In this document: piece after piece, positions 1 through 13,643 of the stretch
Position numbering within the stretch: the first letter of the stretch is position 1
How the letters are laid out: each line of letters starts with the position of its first letter
Origin: Dyella flagellata
GTDB lineage: Bacteria; Pseudomonadota; Gammaproteobacteria; Xanthomonadales; Rhodanobacteraceae
Direction of reading: 5' to 3'
DNA length: 64,000 bases
Assembly (NCBI RefSeq): GCF_030160275.1
Contig: NZ_BSOA01000040.1
Span: 34,568-98,567, forward strand
Translations under genes and position numbers: made by a program
Notes under the pieces: generated by a model
What the model saw: the letters and a program-made list of their open reading frames with translations, nothing else
The model's database searches: none
What the model was told of the DNA's origin: nothing

Positions 1-1269
1 TTCTACCCGGACGATGCCATCAACCCCTACGTGCCGGCGGCCGCCCGCGGCCCGTGGATCGTTACGCTGAAAGGCGCTGTGGTGCACGACAACGGTGGCT
101 ACGGCATGCTGGGTTTCGGCCACAACAACGCCGCGATCGATGCGGCGCTGGCGCGTGGGCAAGTGATGGCCAACGTGATGACACCCAGCGTTTCACAGAT
201 GCGCTTTTCGCAGGCGCTGAATCGCGAGCTTGGCCGCCATCGCGGCAACAATCCTTATACGCGCTACCTGTGCCTGAATTCCGGCTCGGAGTCGGTGGGC
301 CTGGCTTGTCGCATCGCCGATGTGAATGCCAAGCTGATGACCGACCCGGGTGCGCGCTATGCCGGGCGCACGATCAAGCGCATTGCCGTGAAGGGCGCCT
401 TCCACGGCCGCACCGATCGTCCGGCGCTGTATTCGGATTCGTCGCGCCGCACCTACGTGCAGCATCTGGCGAGCTACCGCCATGAAGATACGCTGCTCAC
501 CGTGGCGCCCTACGACACCGCCCAGCTGGAAGCCGTGTTCGCCGACGCGGACAAGCACGGCTGGTTCATTGAGGCGATGTTCCTGGAACCGGTGATGGGC
601 GAAGGCGACCCGGGCCGTTCGGTGACGCCGGCGTTCTATCAGGCGGCGCGCGAGCTGACCGAATCGCACGGCTCGCTGCTGTTGGTCGACTCCATCCAGG
701 CCGGCCTGCGCGCGCATGGCGTGCTGTCGATCATCGACTACCCCGGCTTCGAAAAGCTGGCACCGCCAGATATGGAAACCTTCTCCAAGGCGCTCAACGC
801 CGGCCAGTATCCGCTCTCGGTGCTGGCAGTGAGCGACCGCGTAGCCGGTCTGTACCGCAAGGGCATCTACGGCAACACCATGACCGCCAACCCGCGCGCG
901 CTGGACGTGGCGCTGGCCACCCTGGACCAGCTCACCGACGAGGTGCGCAACAACATTCGCACCCGCGGCCAGGAATTCGTCGACAAGCTCAATGGGCTGA
1001 AGGACGAACTGGGCGGACTGATCACCAAGGTGCAGGGCACGGGTCTGTTGTTCTCCTGCGAACTGGCGCCGCAGTTCAAGTGCTACGGCGCCGAATCCAC
1101 CGAGGAATACATGCGCGAGCGCGGCATCGGCGTGATCCACGGCGGCGCCAATTCGCTGCGCTTCACGCCGCACTTCAACATCACCAGCGCGGAAGTGGAC
1201 ATGGTGATTGCGCACGTGCGCCACGCACTGCTGGAAGGCCCGCGCAAGAGCGAAGCTCAAGCGGCCTGA
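1..1269 (+). CDS. Class III (PLP-dependent) aminotransferase, 5'-truncated by window edge
   Basis: The reading frame is open from base 1 (FYPDDAINPY...), so the gene begins upstream of the window; the GTG at 31 is probably internal. The fold type I aminotransferase class III pattern is visible: SGSESVG (PLP phosphate binding), AFHGRTDRPA, LLLVDSIQAGL (Asp that contacts the pyridine nitrogen) and TFSKALNAGQ, where the Lys should form the Schiff base. The nearest relatives in style are ornithine, lysine and 4-aminobutyrate aminotransferases, but the substrate cannot be read from the sequence. The usual metal-like DEIQxG motif is altered to DSIQAG. It is followed by a paired REP palindrome rather than by an operon partner. 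Confidence 0.85.
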   Translation, partial: FYPDDAINPYVPAAARGPWIVTLKGAVVHDNGGYGMLGFGHNNAAIDAALARGQVMANVMTPSVSQMRFSQALNRELGRHRGNNPYTRYLCLNSGSESVGLACRIADVNAKLMTDPGARYAGRTIKRIAVKGAFHGRTDRPALYSDSSRRTYVQHLASYRHEDTLLTVAPYDTAQLEAVFADADKHGWFIEAMFLEPVMGEGDPGRSVTPAFYQAARELTESHGSLLLVDSIQAGLRAHGVLSIIDYPGFEKLAPPDMETFSKALNAGQYPLSVLAVSDRVAGLYRKGIYGNTMTANPRALDVALATLDQLTDEVRNNIRTRGQEFVDKLNGLKDELGGLITKVQGTGLLFSCELAPQFKCYGAESTEEYMRERGIGVIHGGANSLRFTPHFNITSAEVDMVIAHVRHALLEGPRKSEAQAA

Positions 1270-1282
1270 TTTGGTCTTCGAG

Positions 1283-1346
1283 GTAGGCTGGGATGTCCAT
1301 CCCAGCTTACTTTCCCGTGCAAGGGGGCTGGGATTGTCATCCCAGC
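1283..1346. repeat. GTAG-headed REP palindrome pair
   Basis: Two GCTGGGAT...ATCCCAGC hairpins lie head to tail between the aminotransferase and psiF. The first (1283-1310) starts GTAG and its arms flank a short centre; the second covers 1327-1346. It belongs to the dispersed family seen throughout the window. Confidence 0.8.
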
Positions 1347-1487
1347 TGCGCATGCCGTAGGGCGAAGATAAAGCCAGGTGAAATGTAGGCGTTGTCCGCC
1401 ACCCGGCTCCCCGTTCCCCTGCTTCTTCACAAGGCATAGACTGCCGCGACCGGTACCGCCACCGGTCCCAAATCAGGAGGAAGCATC

Positions 1488-1805
1488 ATGTCCATGCGTC
1501 TGAGCCTGCTCGCCGCCAGCGCAGTGCTGGTTTTCGCCAGCGCCGCCTTCGCCGCCACACCCCAAAGCAAACCCCTCTCCCCGTCGCAGCAGAAAATGGC
1601 CGATTGCAGCCACGCCGCCAAAGGCAAGACCGGCGCCGACTACAAGAACGCCGTCAGCTCCTGCATGAAGGGCGATACCACAGCTGCCGCCGCTCCCGCC
1701 AAGATGACCCCACAGCAACGCATGTCCGCCTGCTCCAAGGAGAATGCGGGCAAGAAAGGGGCCGAATACAAGAGTGCCGTCAGCGCCTGCATGAAAGCGC
1801 ATTGA
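1488..1805 (+). CDS. psiF: PsiF-repeat protein, periplasmic
   Basis: A 105-residue protein with an N-terminal signal peptide (about residues 1-22, ending AFA-A) followed by two PsiF repeats of about 35 residues. Each repeat has the pattern KMxxCSxxAxGKxGAxYKxAVSxCMK, with paired cysteines. PsiF of Escherichia coli is phosphate-starvation inducible and its biochemical role is unknown. The start is fixed by a strong AGGAGG about 7 nt upstream of ATG. A GC-rich hairpin with a T-run follows, so it is transcribed as a single gene. No convincing pho box was recognised upstream. Confidence 0.85.
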   Translation: MSMRLSLLAASAVLVFASAAFAATPQSKPLSPSQQKMADCSHAAKGKTGADYKNAVSSCMKGDTTAAAAPAKMTPQQRMSACSKENAGKKGAEYKSAVSACMKAH

Positions 1806-1821
1806 TGGCTCTGATTTTCGA

Positions 1822-1849
1822 GGCGCCGCCGCTGGGCGGCGCCTTTTTT
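1822..1849 (+). terminator. Rho-independent terminator of psiF
   Basis: A perfect 9-bp stem, GGCGCCGCC with GGCGGCGCC around the loop GCTG, is followed by six T residues, 16 nt after the psiF stop. Confidence 0.9.
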
Positions 1850-1893
1850 GTTTCCGGCTATGCTGGCGGCCATTCCCCAGCATGGCCTTGAGC

Positions 1894-2532
1894 ATGAAGA
1901 TCGTCGAAGTCCGCCATCCGCTCATCCGGCACAAGCTGGGCCTGATGCGCCGAGCCGGCATCAGCACCAAGGAATTCCGCGAACTGGCTGCCGAAGTCGC
2001 CTCGCTGCTGACTTATGAAGCGACCAAGGATCTTGAAACCATCCAAGCGCAGATCGAAGGCTGGGCCGGCCCCGTGCACGTGGAGCAGATCAAGGGCAAG
2101 AAAATCACCATCGTGCCGATCCTGCGCGCCGGCCTGGGAATGCTGCCCGGCGTGCTGGAGCTGATTCCTTCGGCAAAAGTAAGCGTGGTGGGCTTGCAGC
2201 GCGACGAGCAGACGCTGCAGCCGATCGCCTACTACGAAAAACTCACTGGTCGCATGGACGAGCGCATCGCGCTGATCGTCGACCCGATGCTAGCCACTGC
2301 CGGCACGCTGGTGGCGACGGTGGAGATGCTCAAGGCCGCCGGCTGCAGACGCATCAAGGGCCTGTTCCTGGTAGCAGCACCGGAAGGCTTGAAGCACGTC
2401 GAGGCGACGCATCCGGACATCGAGATCTATACCGCGGCGATCGATGAACGGCTCAACGAGCACGGTTATATCCTGCCCGGGTTGGGGGATGCGGGGGACA
2501 AGATTTTCGGGACCAAGCAGCTGCCAGCGTAA
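1894..2532 (+). CDS. upp: Uracil phosphoribosyltransferase
   Basis: This enzyme converts uracil and PRPP to UMP in pyrimidine salvage in the cytoplasm. The sequence follows bacterial Upp end to end: [39 protein letters not shown], the PRPP-binding loop [10 protein letters not shown], and the uracil-contact C-terminus [18 protein letters not shown]. In [10 protein letters not shown] most homologues have ATGG where this protein has ATAG. The ATG at 1894 aligns with the family start and gives 212 residues; an in-frame ATG four codons earlier (1882) is possible but lacks a better ribosome site. Confidence 0.95.
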   Translation: MKIVEVRHPLIRHKLGLMRRAGISTKEFRELAAEVASLLTYEATKDLETIQAQIEGWAGPVHVEQIKGKKITIVPILRAGLGMLPGVLELIPSAKVSVVGLQRDEQTLQPIAYYEKLTGRMDERIALIVDPMLATAGTLVATVEMLKAAGCRRIKGLFLVAAPEGLKHVEATHPDIEIYTAAIDERLNEHGYILPGLGDAGDKIFGTKQLPA

Positions 2533-2546
2533 CGTATTGCGCTAGG

Positions 2547-4986
<2,440 letters not shown>

Positions 4987-5095
4987 GACGGCTCCGGAGG
5001 AAGCACCCAGCCTGCCAGTGCCCGGCGTTTGCGTCCAGTGCTGCATCGCGACAAAAATCTGGCATAGTGTTTGGACTTCCAAATAGCGGGCCGCC

Positions 5096-6328
5096 ATGAA
5101 GACCTCGTTCCCCAAGCAAGACATCAAGGTGCTGCTGCTCGAAGGCGTGAGCCGCACGGCGGTGGAAACGTTCCAGCGCGCGGGCTACAGCCAGATCGAG
5201 TACCACGCCAAATCCCTGCCGGAGGACGAACTGAAGGCGCGCATTGCCGACGCGCACATCGTGGGCATCCGCTCGCGCACGCATCTCACCGCCGACGTGC
5301 TGGACCACGCCAAGCGCTTGATCGCCGTGGGCTGCTACTGCATCGGCACCAACCAGGTCGAACTCGATGCGGCGGCCAAGCTCGGCATTCCCGTATTCAA
5401 CGCCCCCTACTCCAACACGCGCAGCGTCGCCGAACTGGTGATTGCCGAAGCGATCATGCTGCTGCGTGGCATCCCGCAGAAAAATGCCCTATGCCATCGC
5501 GGCGGCTGGACGAAATCGGCCAGCGGCAGTTTCGAAGTGCGCGACAAGGTCATCGGCATCGTCGGCTACGGCCACATCGGCACACAGGTCGGCGTGCTGG
5601 CCGAAAGCCTGGGGATGCGCGTGATCTTCCACGACATCGAATCCAAGCTCTCGCTGGGCAATGCGCGTGCCGCGGCGAGCCTGGACGACCTGCTTGAACG
5701 CTCCGACATCGTTACGCTGCATGTGCCGGAAACATCGGCTACCAAGCTGATGATCGGCCGCAACGAACTGGAGCGGATGCGCAAGGGTGCGGTACTGATC
5801 AATGCTTCGCGTGGCACGGTGGTCGACATCGACGCGTTGGCCGATGCCTTGCGCAAGGAGCATCTGGGCGGTGGCGCCATCGACGTATTCCCGGTGGAAC
5901 CGAAGGGCAACGACGACCCGTTCGTCTCGCCGCTGATTGGCATGGATAACGTGATCCTGACCCCGCACATCGGCGGCAGCACGCTGGAAGCGCAGGACAA
6001 TATCGGCATTGAAGTGGCCAGCAAGCTGGTGCGCTACAGCGACAACGGCTCCACTTTGTCGGCCGTCAATTTTCCCGAAGTGACGCTACCCGAGCATCCA
6101 CGCAGCCGCCGCCTGCTGCACATCCACCGCAACGTTCCCGGCGTGCTTTCGCGCATCAACGAACTGTTCTCCGCCGGCAACATGAACATCGATGCACAGT
6201 TCCTGCAGACGCATGCGGACGTGGGTTACGTGGTGATCGATGTGTCCGCCGACGAGCACCAGGCGGCCGCACTGAAGGACAAGCTCGCTGCCATCCCTGG
6301 CACTCTGCGCGCCCGGGTGCTCTACTGA
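5096..6328 (+). CDS. serA: D-3-phosphoglycerate dehydrogenase
   Basis: First step of serine biosynthesis: 3-phosphoglycerate to 3-phosphohydroxypyruvate with NAD. At 410 residues it has the E. coli length. Visible elements are the substrate region VGCYCIGTNQVELDAA, the Rossmann motif GIVGYGHIGTQVG, INASRGTVVDIDAL, VFPVEP and the catalytic His in LTPHIGGSTLEAQ. A C-terminal ACT domain (about 340-410, starting HIHRNVPGVLSRIN) indicates feedback control by serine. It is transcribed divergently from the FAD oxidase across a gap of about 110 nt that contains the small inverted repeat TTTGG-ACTT-CCAAA at 5069-5082, a possible operator. Confidence 0.96.
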   Translation: MKTSFPKQDIKVLLLEGVSRTAVETFQRAGYSQIEYHAKSLPEDELKARIADAHIVGIRSRTHLTADVLDHAKRLIAVGCYCIGTNQVELDAAAKLGIPVFNAPYSNTRSVAELVIAEAIMLLRGIPQKNALCHRGGWTKSASGSFEVRDKVIGIVGYGHIGTQVGVLAESLGMRVIFHDIESKLSLGNARAAASLDDLLERSDIVTLHVPETSATKLMIGRNELERMRKGAVLINASRGTVVDIDALADALRKEHLGGGAIDVFPVEPKGNDDPFVSPLIGMDNVILTPHIGGSTLEAQDNIGIEVASKLVRYSDNGSTLSAVNFPEVTLPEHPRSRRLLHIHRNVPGVLSRINELFSAGNMNIDAQFLQTHADVGYVVIDVSADEHQAAALKDKLAAIPGTLRARVLY

Positions 6329-6332
6329 ACGG

Positions 6333-6364
6333 GCGCAGGCTGGGACGCCCCTCCCAGCCTGCGC
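6333..6364. repeat. REP-like hairpin downstream of serA
   Basis: A perfect 13-bp stem (GCGCAGGCTGGGA with TCCCAGCCTGCGC) and 6-nt loop begin 5 nt after the serA stop. It lacks a T-run, so it is not a classical terminator. It shares the GGCTGGGA core of the REP family but not the GTAG head. Confidence 0.65.
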
Positions 6365-6441
6365 CTGGATGCCTGATTCAAGCCAGACCGCATTTAGGCC
6401 GATAGATCCCATGACTCGGCTCCTTTTGGTGCGGTTTTCCC

Positions 6442-8097
6442 ATGATTTTCCGATTTCGTGACTTGCGCATCGCCGTCCGACTTGGCCTGCTTGGGCTGAT
6501 CCTGCTAACGGCCACCGTCATTGTGGGGCTCGGCGGCTGGCGTGGGCTGATACGAACGCATGAGCTGCAGGTACGCTCCGCCGCGATGGCGGCCCAGTTC
6601 GCTGCGGCCGTGGATCAGGCACGCGTCGCCCAGGTCGATTTCAAGAAACAGGTACAGGAATGGAAAGACCTGCTGCTGCGCGGCGCGGATGCCGCTGCCT
6701 TCAAGAAATACCATGATGCCTTCATCGCACGCGCGCATGCGGTCGATACGGATCTCGCCACCCTGAAACGGCAAATGAGCGAACTCGGCCTGGACACCCA
6801 TGGCGTGGACGGCGCGATCGCCACCCACGCTGAACTCGGCACGAAATACCTCGCCGCCATCGGGCACTACGACGCCAAGGATGAGAAGAGTGTGCATGTA
6901 GTCGACGGGCTGGTGGCAGGTATCGATCGCGCACCCACCACCGCCATCGACGGACTGGTCGCTGGTATGAAGCATGAGGCCGAAGCCGCATCCAAACGCC
7001 TCGACGAGCAGAGCAGCGCGGCATTCAACCAGGCCTGTATGCTGCTGGCGTCGGTCGTACTGAGCGCCATGGTCGCTGGCGCCGTGCTGGTGTGGCTGCT
7101 TGCCTACAGCATCACCGCCCCGCTGGGCCGTGCCGTAAAAGTGGCGCAGGCGGTGGCCAAAGGCGATCTCTCCACCGAAATCGTTGCAACGAGCGGCGAT
7201 GAAACGGGCAAGCTGCTTGCCGCGCTGGCGGTCATGAATGGGCAATTGCGCAACGTGGTAAGCATCATCCGCGCTGGCTCCACCGAGATTTCCGCCTCCA
7301 CCCGGCAGATCGCCGTGGGCAACCAGGACCTTTCGCAGCGCACCAGCGAACAGGCGGCGGCGCTGGAAGAAACCGCCTCGTCGATGCAGTCCTTCACCAA
7401 CAGCGTAAATGCCAATGCCATGCGCGCCAACGACGCCAGTCGCCTGGCGAAGTCGGCGTCCGACATGGCACGCCAGAGCGGCGCATCCATGTCCGATGCC
7501 GTGGGTGCGATGACGCAGGTGCAGGATGTGGCGAGCCGCATCACGGAAATCACCGAAACGATGGACCGCATCGCCACGCAAACTCACATCCTGGCGCTGA
7601 ACGCCGCCGTGGAAGCTGCGCGCGCAGGCGAGGCCGGCAAGGGTTTCAACATCGTGGCCGCCGAAGTGCAGTCCCTCGCACGCAGCTCGCGCACGGCATC
7701 CAGCGAAATTCGCGCCTTGATCGAAGAATCCGTCGCCATCATCGAAAATGGCACGCAGATCATCAACCGCACGGAATCGATGGTCGGCAAGCTGCTCGAC
7801 AGTGTGGCCGACGTTACCGAGACGGTGGAATCTATCGCCACGCTGAGCATGGAACAGGCAGATGGCATCCTGCAGGTAAATCGCGCCGTGCGGCAGATGG
7901 ATGAGGTGACGCAGAACAACGCCGCGCTGGTGGAAGAAGCCGCTGCCGCGGCCGACACAGTGCAGCTGCGTGCGCGTTCGCTGGTCGAGAGCGTGGAGTT
8001 CTTCAAGCTCGACGCCAAGGAAGCTGTCAAAGGCGTCCAGGTGCAGGCGACGCATGTACGCGTGCCTGCGTCGTCGTCACATTTGCAAGCGGCCTGA
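6442..8097 (+). CDS. Methyl-accepting chemotaxis protein (orphan chemoreceptor)
   Basis: A 551-residue membrane chemoreceptor. A first membrane helix (about 11-31) is followed by a mostly helical periplasmic sensor (about 35-195), a second membrane helix (about 196-220), a HAMP domain starting at TAPLGRAVKVAQAVAKGD, and a long MA signalling domain. The receptor tip reads THILALNAAVEAARAGEAGKGFNIVAAEVQSLARSSRTASSEI. The usual TNILALN has become THILALN and the usual FAVVA is FNIVA, so it is slightly atypical. There is no C-terminal NWETF pentapeptide tether for CheR. It is not beside che genes, and its ligand is unknown. Confidence 0.93.
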   Translation: MIFRFRDLRIAVRLGLLGLILLTATVIVGLGGWRGLIRTHELQVRSAAMAAQFAAAVDQARVAQVDFKKQVQEWKDLLLRGADAAAFKKYHDAFIARAHAVDTDLATLKRQMSELGLDTHGVDGAIATHAELGTKYLAAIGHYDAKDEKSVHVVDGLVAGIDRAPTTAIDGLVAGMKHEAEAASKRLDEQSSAAFNQACMLLASVVLSAMVAGAVLVWLLAYSITAPLGRAVKVAQAVAKGDLSTEIVATSGDETGKLLAALAVMNGQLRNVVSIIRAGSTEISASTRQIAVGNQDLSQRTSEQAAALEETASSMQSFTNSVNANAMRANDASRLAKSASDMARQSGASMSDAVGAMTQVQDVASRITEITETMDRIATQTHILALNAAVEAARAGEAGKGFNIVAAEVQSLARSSRTASSEIRALIEESVAIIENGTQIINRTESMVGKLLDSVADVTETVESIATLSMEQADGILQVNRAVRQMDEVTQNNAALVEEAAAAADTVQLRARSLVESVEFFKLDAKEAVKGVQVQATHVRVPASSSHLQAA

Positions 8098-8130
8098 GCT
8101 ACCGATAACGGAGATGGCGGCCATGCGCTG

Positions 8131-8200
8131 GCCGGGATGACAATCCCGGCAACCCGATGCCGCCGATACGACAAGCTGGGATTGGCATCCCGGCCTACGC
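8131..8200. repeat. REP palindrome pair at convergent gene ends
   Basis: A GCCGGGAT/ATCCCGGC hairpin (8131-8150) and a GCTGGGAT-type hairpin ending CTAC (8175-8198) lie between the converging chemoreceptor and the 8195-8851 gene. The CTAC head, read on the minus strand as GTAG, provides the TAG stop of the latter. Confidence 0.75.
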
Positions 8201-8851
8201 GACTGCGGCAGCCTTCTTGCGCGTGGTTTGGCGCGGTTTGGCGGCTTCCATTTTTGCATGCGTGTGCAGTTCTTCGCGGAAGGCGGCCGCGTAGCTTTTC
8301 AGCTCGGCCTTTTTGCTGGGTGCAAGCGCCCTATCGCGCGCCAGATGCTGCTCCATCCGGCGCAGCAGATCGTAATCGTGGTAATCGCGATAAGGCTTAA
8401 GATCGAGATCGGCCGGCACTTTGCTCAGGCGTTCGTCGCCGATCCTCTTCACGTATTTCTGCATGAAGCGGTCGTAAGCCTTCCAGGTGACGCGCTGCGC
8501 GTGTACCGCGGCTTCCTCGGCGCGCGTAGCGATCTGGTGCGCATGCAGATAGTGCAGGCCGAGCTGGTCGATCAGCGTCTTCTCTACTTCCTCGTGCAGG
8601 ATCAGGAAGCGATCCACCTCGATCGTGCGCCCGCGGAAGCTGAAGGACTTGGGCAAATGCCGATCGATATAGATGGTCTTGCCATCCTGGCTGTAGCCGG
8701 CCAGATAAGGGATGTCGTGCTTGCGATCGAGCTTCTTCACCCGGCGCAGGATGGCGTCGAGCGCGCGGTCCATCATCAGCGAAGAGATGTACCAGTCGGG
8801 GGCCTTCAACTTCACGTGCGGGGCGTTCGGGTGACAGGTGTTAGACGGCAT
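8195..8851 (-). CDS. Conserved hypothetical protein with HExxE-like motif
   Basis: I do not recognise a named family. The 218-residue soluble protein has a conserved-looking core: [22 protein letters not shown], then a segment [36 protein letters not shown] that contains HEEVE followed by two further histidines, resembling an inverted or modified zincin centre. The metalloprotease idea is only inference. The C-terminus is Lys/Arg/Ala-rich. The start is ATG 8851; the open frame continues upstream only because it reads through the antisense of tRNA-Pro. The stop codon lies inside a REP palindrome head. Confidence 0.7.
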   Translation of the reverse strand: MPSNTCHPNAPHVKLKAPDWYISSLMMDRALDAILRRVKKLDRKHDIPYLAGYSQDGKTIYIDRHLPKSFSFRGRTIEVDRFLILHEEVEKTLIDQLGLHYLHAHQIATRAEEAAVHAQRVTWKAYDRFMQKYVKRIGDERLSKVPADLDLKPYRDYHDYDLLRRMEQHLARDRALAPSKKAELKSYAAAFREELHTHAKMEAAKPRQTTRKKAAAVA

Positions 8852-8901
8852 GGTAGCCAGCTCCTGGTGGGCTGCGCCGAGATTAGCTGGTCGAACCCAA
8901 G

Positions 8902-8929
8902 AAAAGAAAAACGGCGCCAGGGCGCCGTT
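8902..8929 (-). terminator. Rho-independent terminator of tRNA-Pro
   Basis: On the minus strand AACGGCGCC-CT-GGCGCCGTT is followed by TTTCTTTTC, about 16 nt after the tRNA 3' end. Confidence 0.85.
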
Positions 8930-8945
8930 GATCCATGCTGCGAAT

Positions 8946-9022
8946 TGGTCGGGGCGGCCGGATTCGAACCGACGACCCTTTGCCCCCCAGGCAAATGCGC
9001 TACCAGGCTGCGCTACGCCCCG
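8946..9022 (-). tRNA. tRNA-Pro(GGG)
   Basis: A 77-nt cloverleaf including an encoded CCA. The acceptor stem is CGGGGCG/CGCCCCG with discriminator A, the D arm contains AGCGCAGCCTGGTAGCGC, the anticodon arm is TTTGC-CTGGGGG-GCAAA giving anticodon GGG, and the T arm contains GGTTCGAATCC. It lies just downstream of merR on the same strand, the standard position after ihfA in gammaproteobacteria. Confidence 0.97.
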
Positions 9023-9079
9023 ACTGTCCAGCAAAGAAGAAAATTGTAGCAGTACCCGCAGGTCTGCCGATAGGGTGGC

Positions 9080-9436
9080 TCAGCGGCGCAGCAGTGCGAG
9101 CACTTCTTCCAGCTCCATGCGCACCTGGCGCACGATCTGGTGCGACATGCTGGCTTCCATCCGCGCCTGCGGGCCTTCCAGGCGCGCACGGGCGCCGGTG
9201 ATGGTGAAACCCTCGTCGTACAGCAGGGAACGGATCTGCCGGATCATCAGCACATCATGGCGCTGGTAGTACCGGCGGTTGCCGCGGCGCTTGACCGGGT
9301 TGAGCGCCGGGAATTCCTGCTCCCAGTAACGCAGCACATGCGGCTTCACCCCGCACAACTCGCTGACTTCACCAATGGTGAAGTAGCGCTTGGCCGGGAT
9401 GGCGGGCAGCTCGGTGTTATTCCCCTGATCCAGCAT
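9080..9436 (-). CDS. MerR-family transcriptional regulator downstream of ihfA
   Basis: A 118-residue protein with the N-terminal MerR winged helix-turn-helix: [48 protein letters not shown]-terminal coiled coil for dimerisation follows. There is no cysteine set for metal sensing, so the effector is unknown. It overlaps the end of ihfA by 20 nt, implying co-transcription and probably coupled translation. This ihfA-merR-tRNA-Pro order is common in gammaproteobacteria. Confidence 0.92.
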   Translation of the reverse strand: MLDQGNNTELPAIPAKRYFTIGEVSELCGVKPHVLRYWEQEFPALNPVKRRGNRRYYQRHDVLMIRQIRSLLYDEGFTITGARARLEGPQARMEASMSHQIVRQVRMELEEVLALLRR

Positions 9437-9719
9437 AGCCCTCGACTCTCACCTTGAGTTTCTGTCCTGGCCGGAACGTCACCACACGGCGGGCGGAGAT
9501 GGGAATCTCTTCGCCGGTCTTGGGGTTACGTCCTGGTCGCTGGTTCTTCTGGCGCAGGTCGAAATTGCCGAAACCCGACAGCTTCACCTGCTCGCCCCTT
9601 TCCAAGGCTTCACGGACCACTTCGAAATAAGCGTCCACGAACTCCTTGGCTTCACGTTTGTTGAGGCCCACCTCGAGGAAGAGGCGCTCTGCCATCTCCG
9701 CCTTTGTCAGCGCCGCCAT
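9417..9719 (-). CDS. ihfA: Integration host factor subunit alpha
   Basis: A 100-residue HU/IHF-fold DNA-bending protein that pairs with IhfB. It shows [31 protein letters not shown], the beta arm [24 protein letters not shown] with the intercalating Pro, and [20 protein letters not shown]. Only 1 nt separates it from the pheT stop, so it belongs to the pheST transcription unit, as in E. coli. Confidence 0.97.
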   Translation of the reverse strand: MAALTKAEMAERLFLEVGLNKREAKEFVDAYFEVVREALERGEQVKLSGFGNFDLRQKNQRPGRNPKTGEEIPISARRVVTFRPGQKLKVRVEGYAGSGE

Positions 9720-9720
9720 C

Positions 9721-12111
9721 TTACCCTCGCAATTTCGCCTCGCATCCAGCCTCCAACGCCGACACCGTATTGCGCACGCAAAGGTCTGCGTCGTCGTCGG
9801 TAAGGGTGCGTGAAGCGTCCTGCAAAATCAAGCCCATAGCGAGACTCTTTCGGCCCGCTTCGACCCCTTTTCCGCTGTAGCGATCAAACAGCCGCAGCTC
9901 TGCCAGGGTGGTGCCCAGGGTCGCGCGGACGGCCTGCTCAATCTGTGACCAGCTTACCTGTTCAGGGACGTCAACGGCGATGTCCCGGCGCACGGCCGGG
10001 AAGCGCGGTACGGCCTGCGCCTTTGGCAGGCGGCGACCGAGCAGCGGCTCCAGGGCGAGCTCCAGCACGTGCACGTCGGGGCCGAGGTCCAGCTCCTTGG
10101 CCAGGCGTGGGTGCAAGGCGCCCAGGTAGCCGGCCGTCTCGCCATCCCGCGTGACGCGCGCGGCACGCCCCGGGTGCAGCCAGCCTGGCAAGCCATCGGC
10201 GTGCACCGCCCAGCGCTGCGGCTCTCCGCCCCAGGCGATCAGGGCATCCAGGTCACCCTTCAGATCGAAGAAATCCAGCGGCTGTGATGCTTCGGCCCAC
10301 TGCTCGCCGCGCGCCGAACCACTGGCGACGATGGCGAGGCTTGGGGTTTCCAGCGGGGGATCACCCTCCCTGAACACACGCCCCAGCTCGAACAGACGCA
10401 CGCGATCCTGCTGGCGCGCGCGGTTATGCGACAGCGCCTGGATCAAGCCAGGCAACAGCGAGGGGCGCATCACCGCCAGGTCGGCCGATAGCGGGTTGGC
10501 GAGCGGGACCAGTTGTTCGGTGAAGCCCCACTGCTTCAGCAAGGCATGACTGACGAAGGCAAGGTTTACCGCCTCGTAGTAGTCGCGAGCAGCCAGCTGC
10601 TCGCGCACCGCCAGTTCATTGAGGCGCCCCTCGGGCTCAACGGCGAGCGTCAGCGCACCGCCCGGAGTATGCGTCGGGATATTTTCGTAGCCGTGGATGC
10701 GCGCCACTTCTTCAATGAGATCTTCTTCGCGCTCGATGTCGAAGCGCCTGCTCGGCGCGGTGACGTGCCAACCATCTGCCACCGCTTCTACCGTCATGCC
10801 GAGTGCGGTGAAGATGCGTGCGACTTCGTCATCCGCAACGCCCAAGCCGAGCACGCGAGCCAATCGCGCGCGGCGAAGCAGGATCGGCTTCGGCGAAGCC
10901 AGGCTTTCCGGCAACATAACGTCGAGCAGCGGACCGGGGATGCCACCGGCGATATCCAGGATCAAACGCGTCGCATATTCAATGGCGACACCCGGCAGTT
11001 CGGGATCGACGCCGCGCTCGAAGCGATGCCCCGCATCGGTGTACATGCCCAGCTTGCGGCTGCGACCGATGATGGCCGACGGAATCCAGTGCGCGGCTTC
11101 AAGAAACACGTTACGCGTGTCATCGGTGACACGCGTTTCCGAACCGCCCATGATGCCGCCCAACGCAACGGCACGCGTGCCTCGACCACCGCGGCTGTCG
11201 GAAACCACAAGAAAATCTTCGTCCAACGTCACCGTGCGGCCGTCGAGCAACGCCAGTGCTTCGCCCTTGCGCGCGGGACGCACGACGACCTCGCCTTCCA
11301 GCTTGTCTTTGTCAAAAGCATGCATCGGCTGCCCCAGTTCCAGCATCACGTATTGCGTGACGTCGACCAGGAAGCTGATAGGCCGCAAGCCGCTACGACG
11401 CAACCGCTCGGCCATCCACACGGGCGTTTGGATATGGGCATTTACGTTGTCGATAACGCGACCGGCGAAGCGCGGCACACGAGAGCCCGCTTCGAGCGCA
11501 ACGTTCATCGCTGCGTCGCTCTGTGGCGGTACTGCTTGAGTGCCCAGTGGAATCACTTCGCCGCTCAGCGCAGCGGCGACGTCGAACGCGATGCCACGCA
11601 CGCTGAAACAATCGGCGCGGTTGGGCGTGAGCTTGATCTCGATGGTGGCATCAGGCAGGCCGAGATAGGACGCGAGCGCTGTACCGACAGGCGCATCGGC
11701 GGGTAGCTCGAGCAAACCCGAAGCGTCGGGATCGACGCCCAGCTCCTTGGCCGAACAAAGCATGCCGAACGATTCCACGCCGCGCAGCTTTGCCGCCTTG
11801 ATGGCAATGCCACCCGGCAAGTTGGCGCCTACTGTTGCCAACGGTGCGACCAGGCCTGCGCGCGCGTTGGGGGCGCCGCAAACGACCTGCACCATGCCGT
11901 TGCCGGTGTCCACTTCGCAAACCTGCAGGCGATCGGCTTCCGGATGCTTCTGCGTGCTGACGATGCGCGCAACGATTACACCATCGAGCGCATTGCCCAG
12001 CGGGGTGACATCCTCGACCTCCAGACCGATCGCCGTGAGTGTCGCAGCAAGTTCGTCGCGCGAAGCGCGCGTAGGAACATGGTGGCGCAGCCAATTTTCA
12101 GAGAATTTCAT
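9721..12111 (-). CDS. pheT: Phenylalanine-tRNA ligase beta subunit
   Basis: A 796-residue subunit of the alpha2-beta2 enzyme charging tRNA-Phe. Domains in order: an N-terminal tRNA-binding EMAP/OB domain (about 40-150, [24 protein letters not shown]), the B3/4 editing domain (about 210-390), the B5 domain (about 400-470) and the C-terminal ferredoxin-fold anticodon-binding domain (about 700-796, [14 protein letters not shown]). It starts 21 nt after pheS and is followed within 1 nt by ihfA. Confidence 0.97.
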   Translation of the reverse strand: MKFSENWLRHHVPTRASRDELAATLTAIGLEVEDVTPLGNALDGVIVARIVSTQKHPEADRLQVCEVDTGNGMVQVVCGAPNARAGLVAPLATVGANLPGGIAIKAAKLRGVESFGMLCSAKELGVDPDASGLLELPADAPVGTALASYLGLPDATIEIKLTPNRADCFSVRGIAFDVAAALSGEVIPLGTQAVPPQSDAAMNVALEAGSRVPRFAGRVIDNVNAHIQTPVWMAERLRRSGLRPISFLVDVTQYVMLELGQPMHAFDKDKLEGEVVVRPARKGEALALLDGRTVTLDEDFLVVSDSRGGRGTRAVALGGIMGGSETRVTDDTRNVFLEAAHWIPSAIIGRSRKLGMYTDAGHRFERGVDPELPGVAIEYATRLILDIAGGIPGPLLDVMLPESLASPKPILLRRARLARVLGLGVADDEVARIFTALGMTVEAVADGWHVTAPSRRFDIEREEDLIEEVARIHGYENIPTHTPGGALTLAVEPEGRLNELAVREQLAARDYYEAVNLAFVSHALLKQWGFTEQLVPLANPLSADLAVMRPSLLPGLIQALSHNRARQQDRVRLFELGRVFREGDPPLETPSLAIVASGSARGEQWAEASQPLDFFDLKGDLDALIAWGGEPQRWAVHADGLPGWLHPGRAARVTRDGETAGYLGALHPRLAKELDLGPDVHVLELALEPLLGRRLPKAQAVPRFPAVRRDIAVDVPEQVSWSQIEQAVRATLGTTLAELRLFDRYSGKGVEAGRKSLAMGLILQDASRTLTDDDADLCVRNTVSALEAGCEAKLRG

Positions 12112-12132
12112 GCGTGTCGATTCCTGCTTCGA

Positions 12133-13239
<1,107 letters not shown>

Positions 13240-13266
13240 TCACATCCGTTCGTCAGTGCTTGACGA

Positions 13267-13626
13267 TCAAGCGGCCAGACTGGCCTTCGCCTTTTCTGCG
13301 ATGGCCCCAAACGCCTTGATGTCGTGCACGGCGATGTCGGCCAGCACCTTGCGGTCCACCGTGATGCCGGCCTTGCTCAGACCGTTGATCAGGCGGCTGT
13401 AGGACAGGCCGAACTGACGGGCCGCCGCATTGATACGCACGATCCACAGGGCGCGGAACTGGCGCTTCTTCTGCTTACGGCCGATGTAGGCGTACTGACC
13501 GGCCTTGATGACGGCCTGGTTGGCAACGCGGAAGACCTTGCGACGGGCATTGTAATAGCCCTTCGCGCGGCCGATGATCTTCTTGTGACGACGACGGGCG
13601 GTAACGCCACGCTTAACACGAGCCAT
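13267..13626 (-). CDS. rplT: 50S ribosomal protein L20
   Basis: A 119-residue protein matching L20: [60 protein letters not shown]. It binds 23S rRNA early in large-subunit assembly and in E. coli represses rpmI-rplT translation. It lies 17 nt downstream of rpmI. Confidence 0.98.
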   Translation of the reverse strand: MARVKRGVTARRRHKKIIGRAKGYYNARRKVFRVANQAVIKAGQYAYIGRKQKKRQFRALWIVRINAAARQFGLSYSRLINGLSKAGITVDRKVLADIAVHDIKAFGAIAEKAKASLAA

Positions 13627-13643
13627 GGTTTAAGTCCTCCCGC

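Noticed and set aside
193..1437. A 414-residue minus-strand frame opposite the aminotransferase
   Set aside because: Shadow of the class III aminotransferase, rich in His, Arg and Gln, no recognisable motif.
8852..9034. N-terminal extension of the 8195-8851 gene containing [15 protein letters not shown]
   Set aside because: This peptide is the familiar false translation of a tRNA gene, here tRNA-Pro in frame with the following gene.
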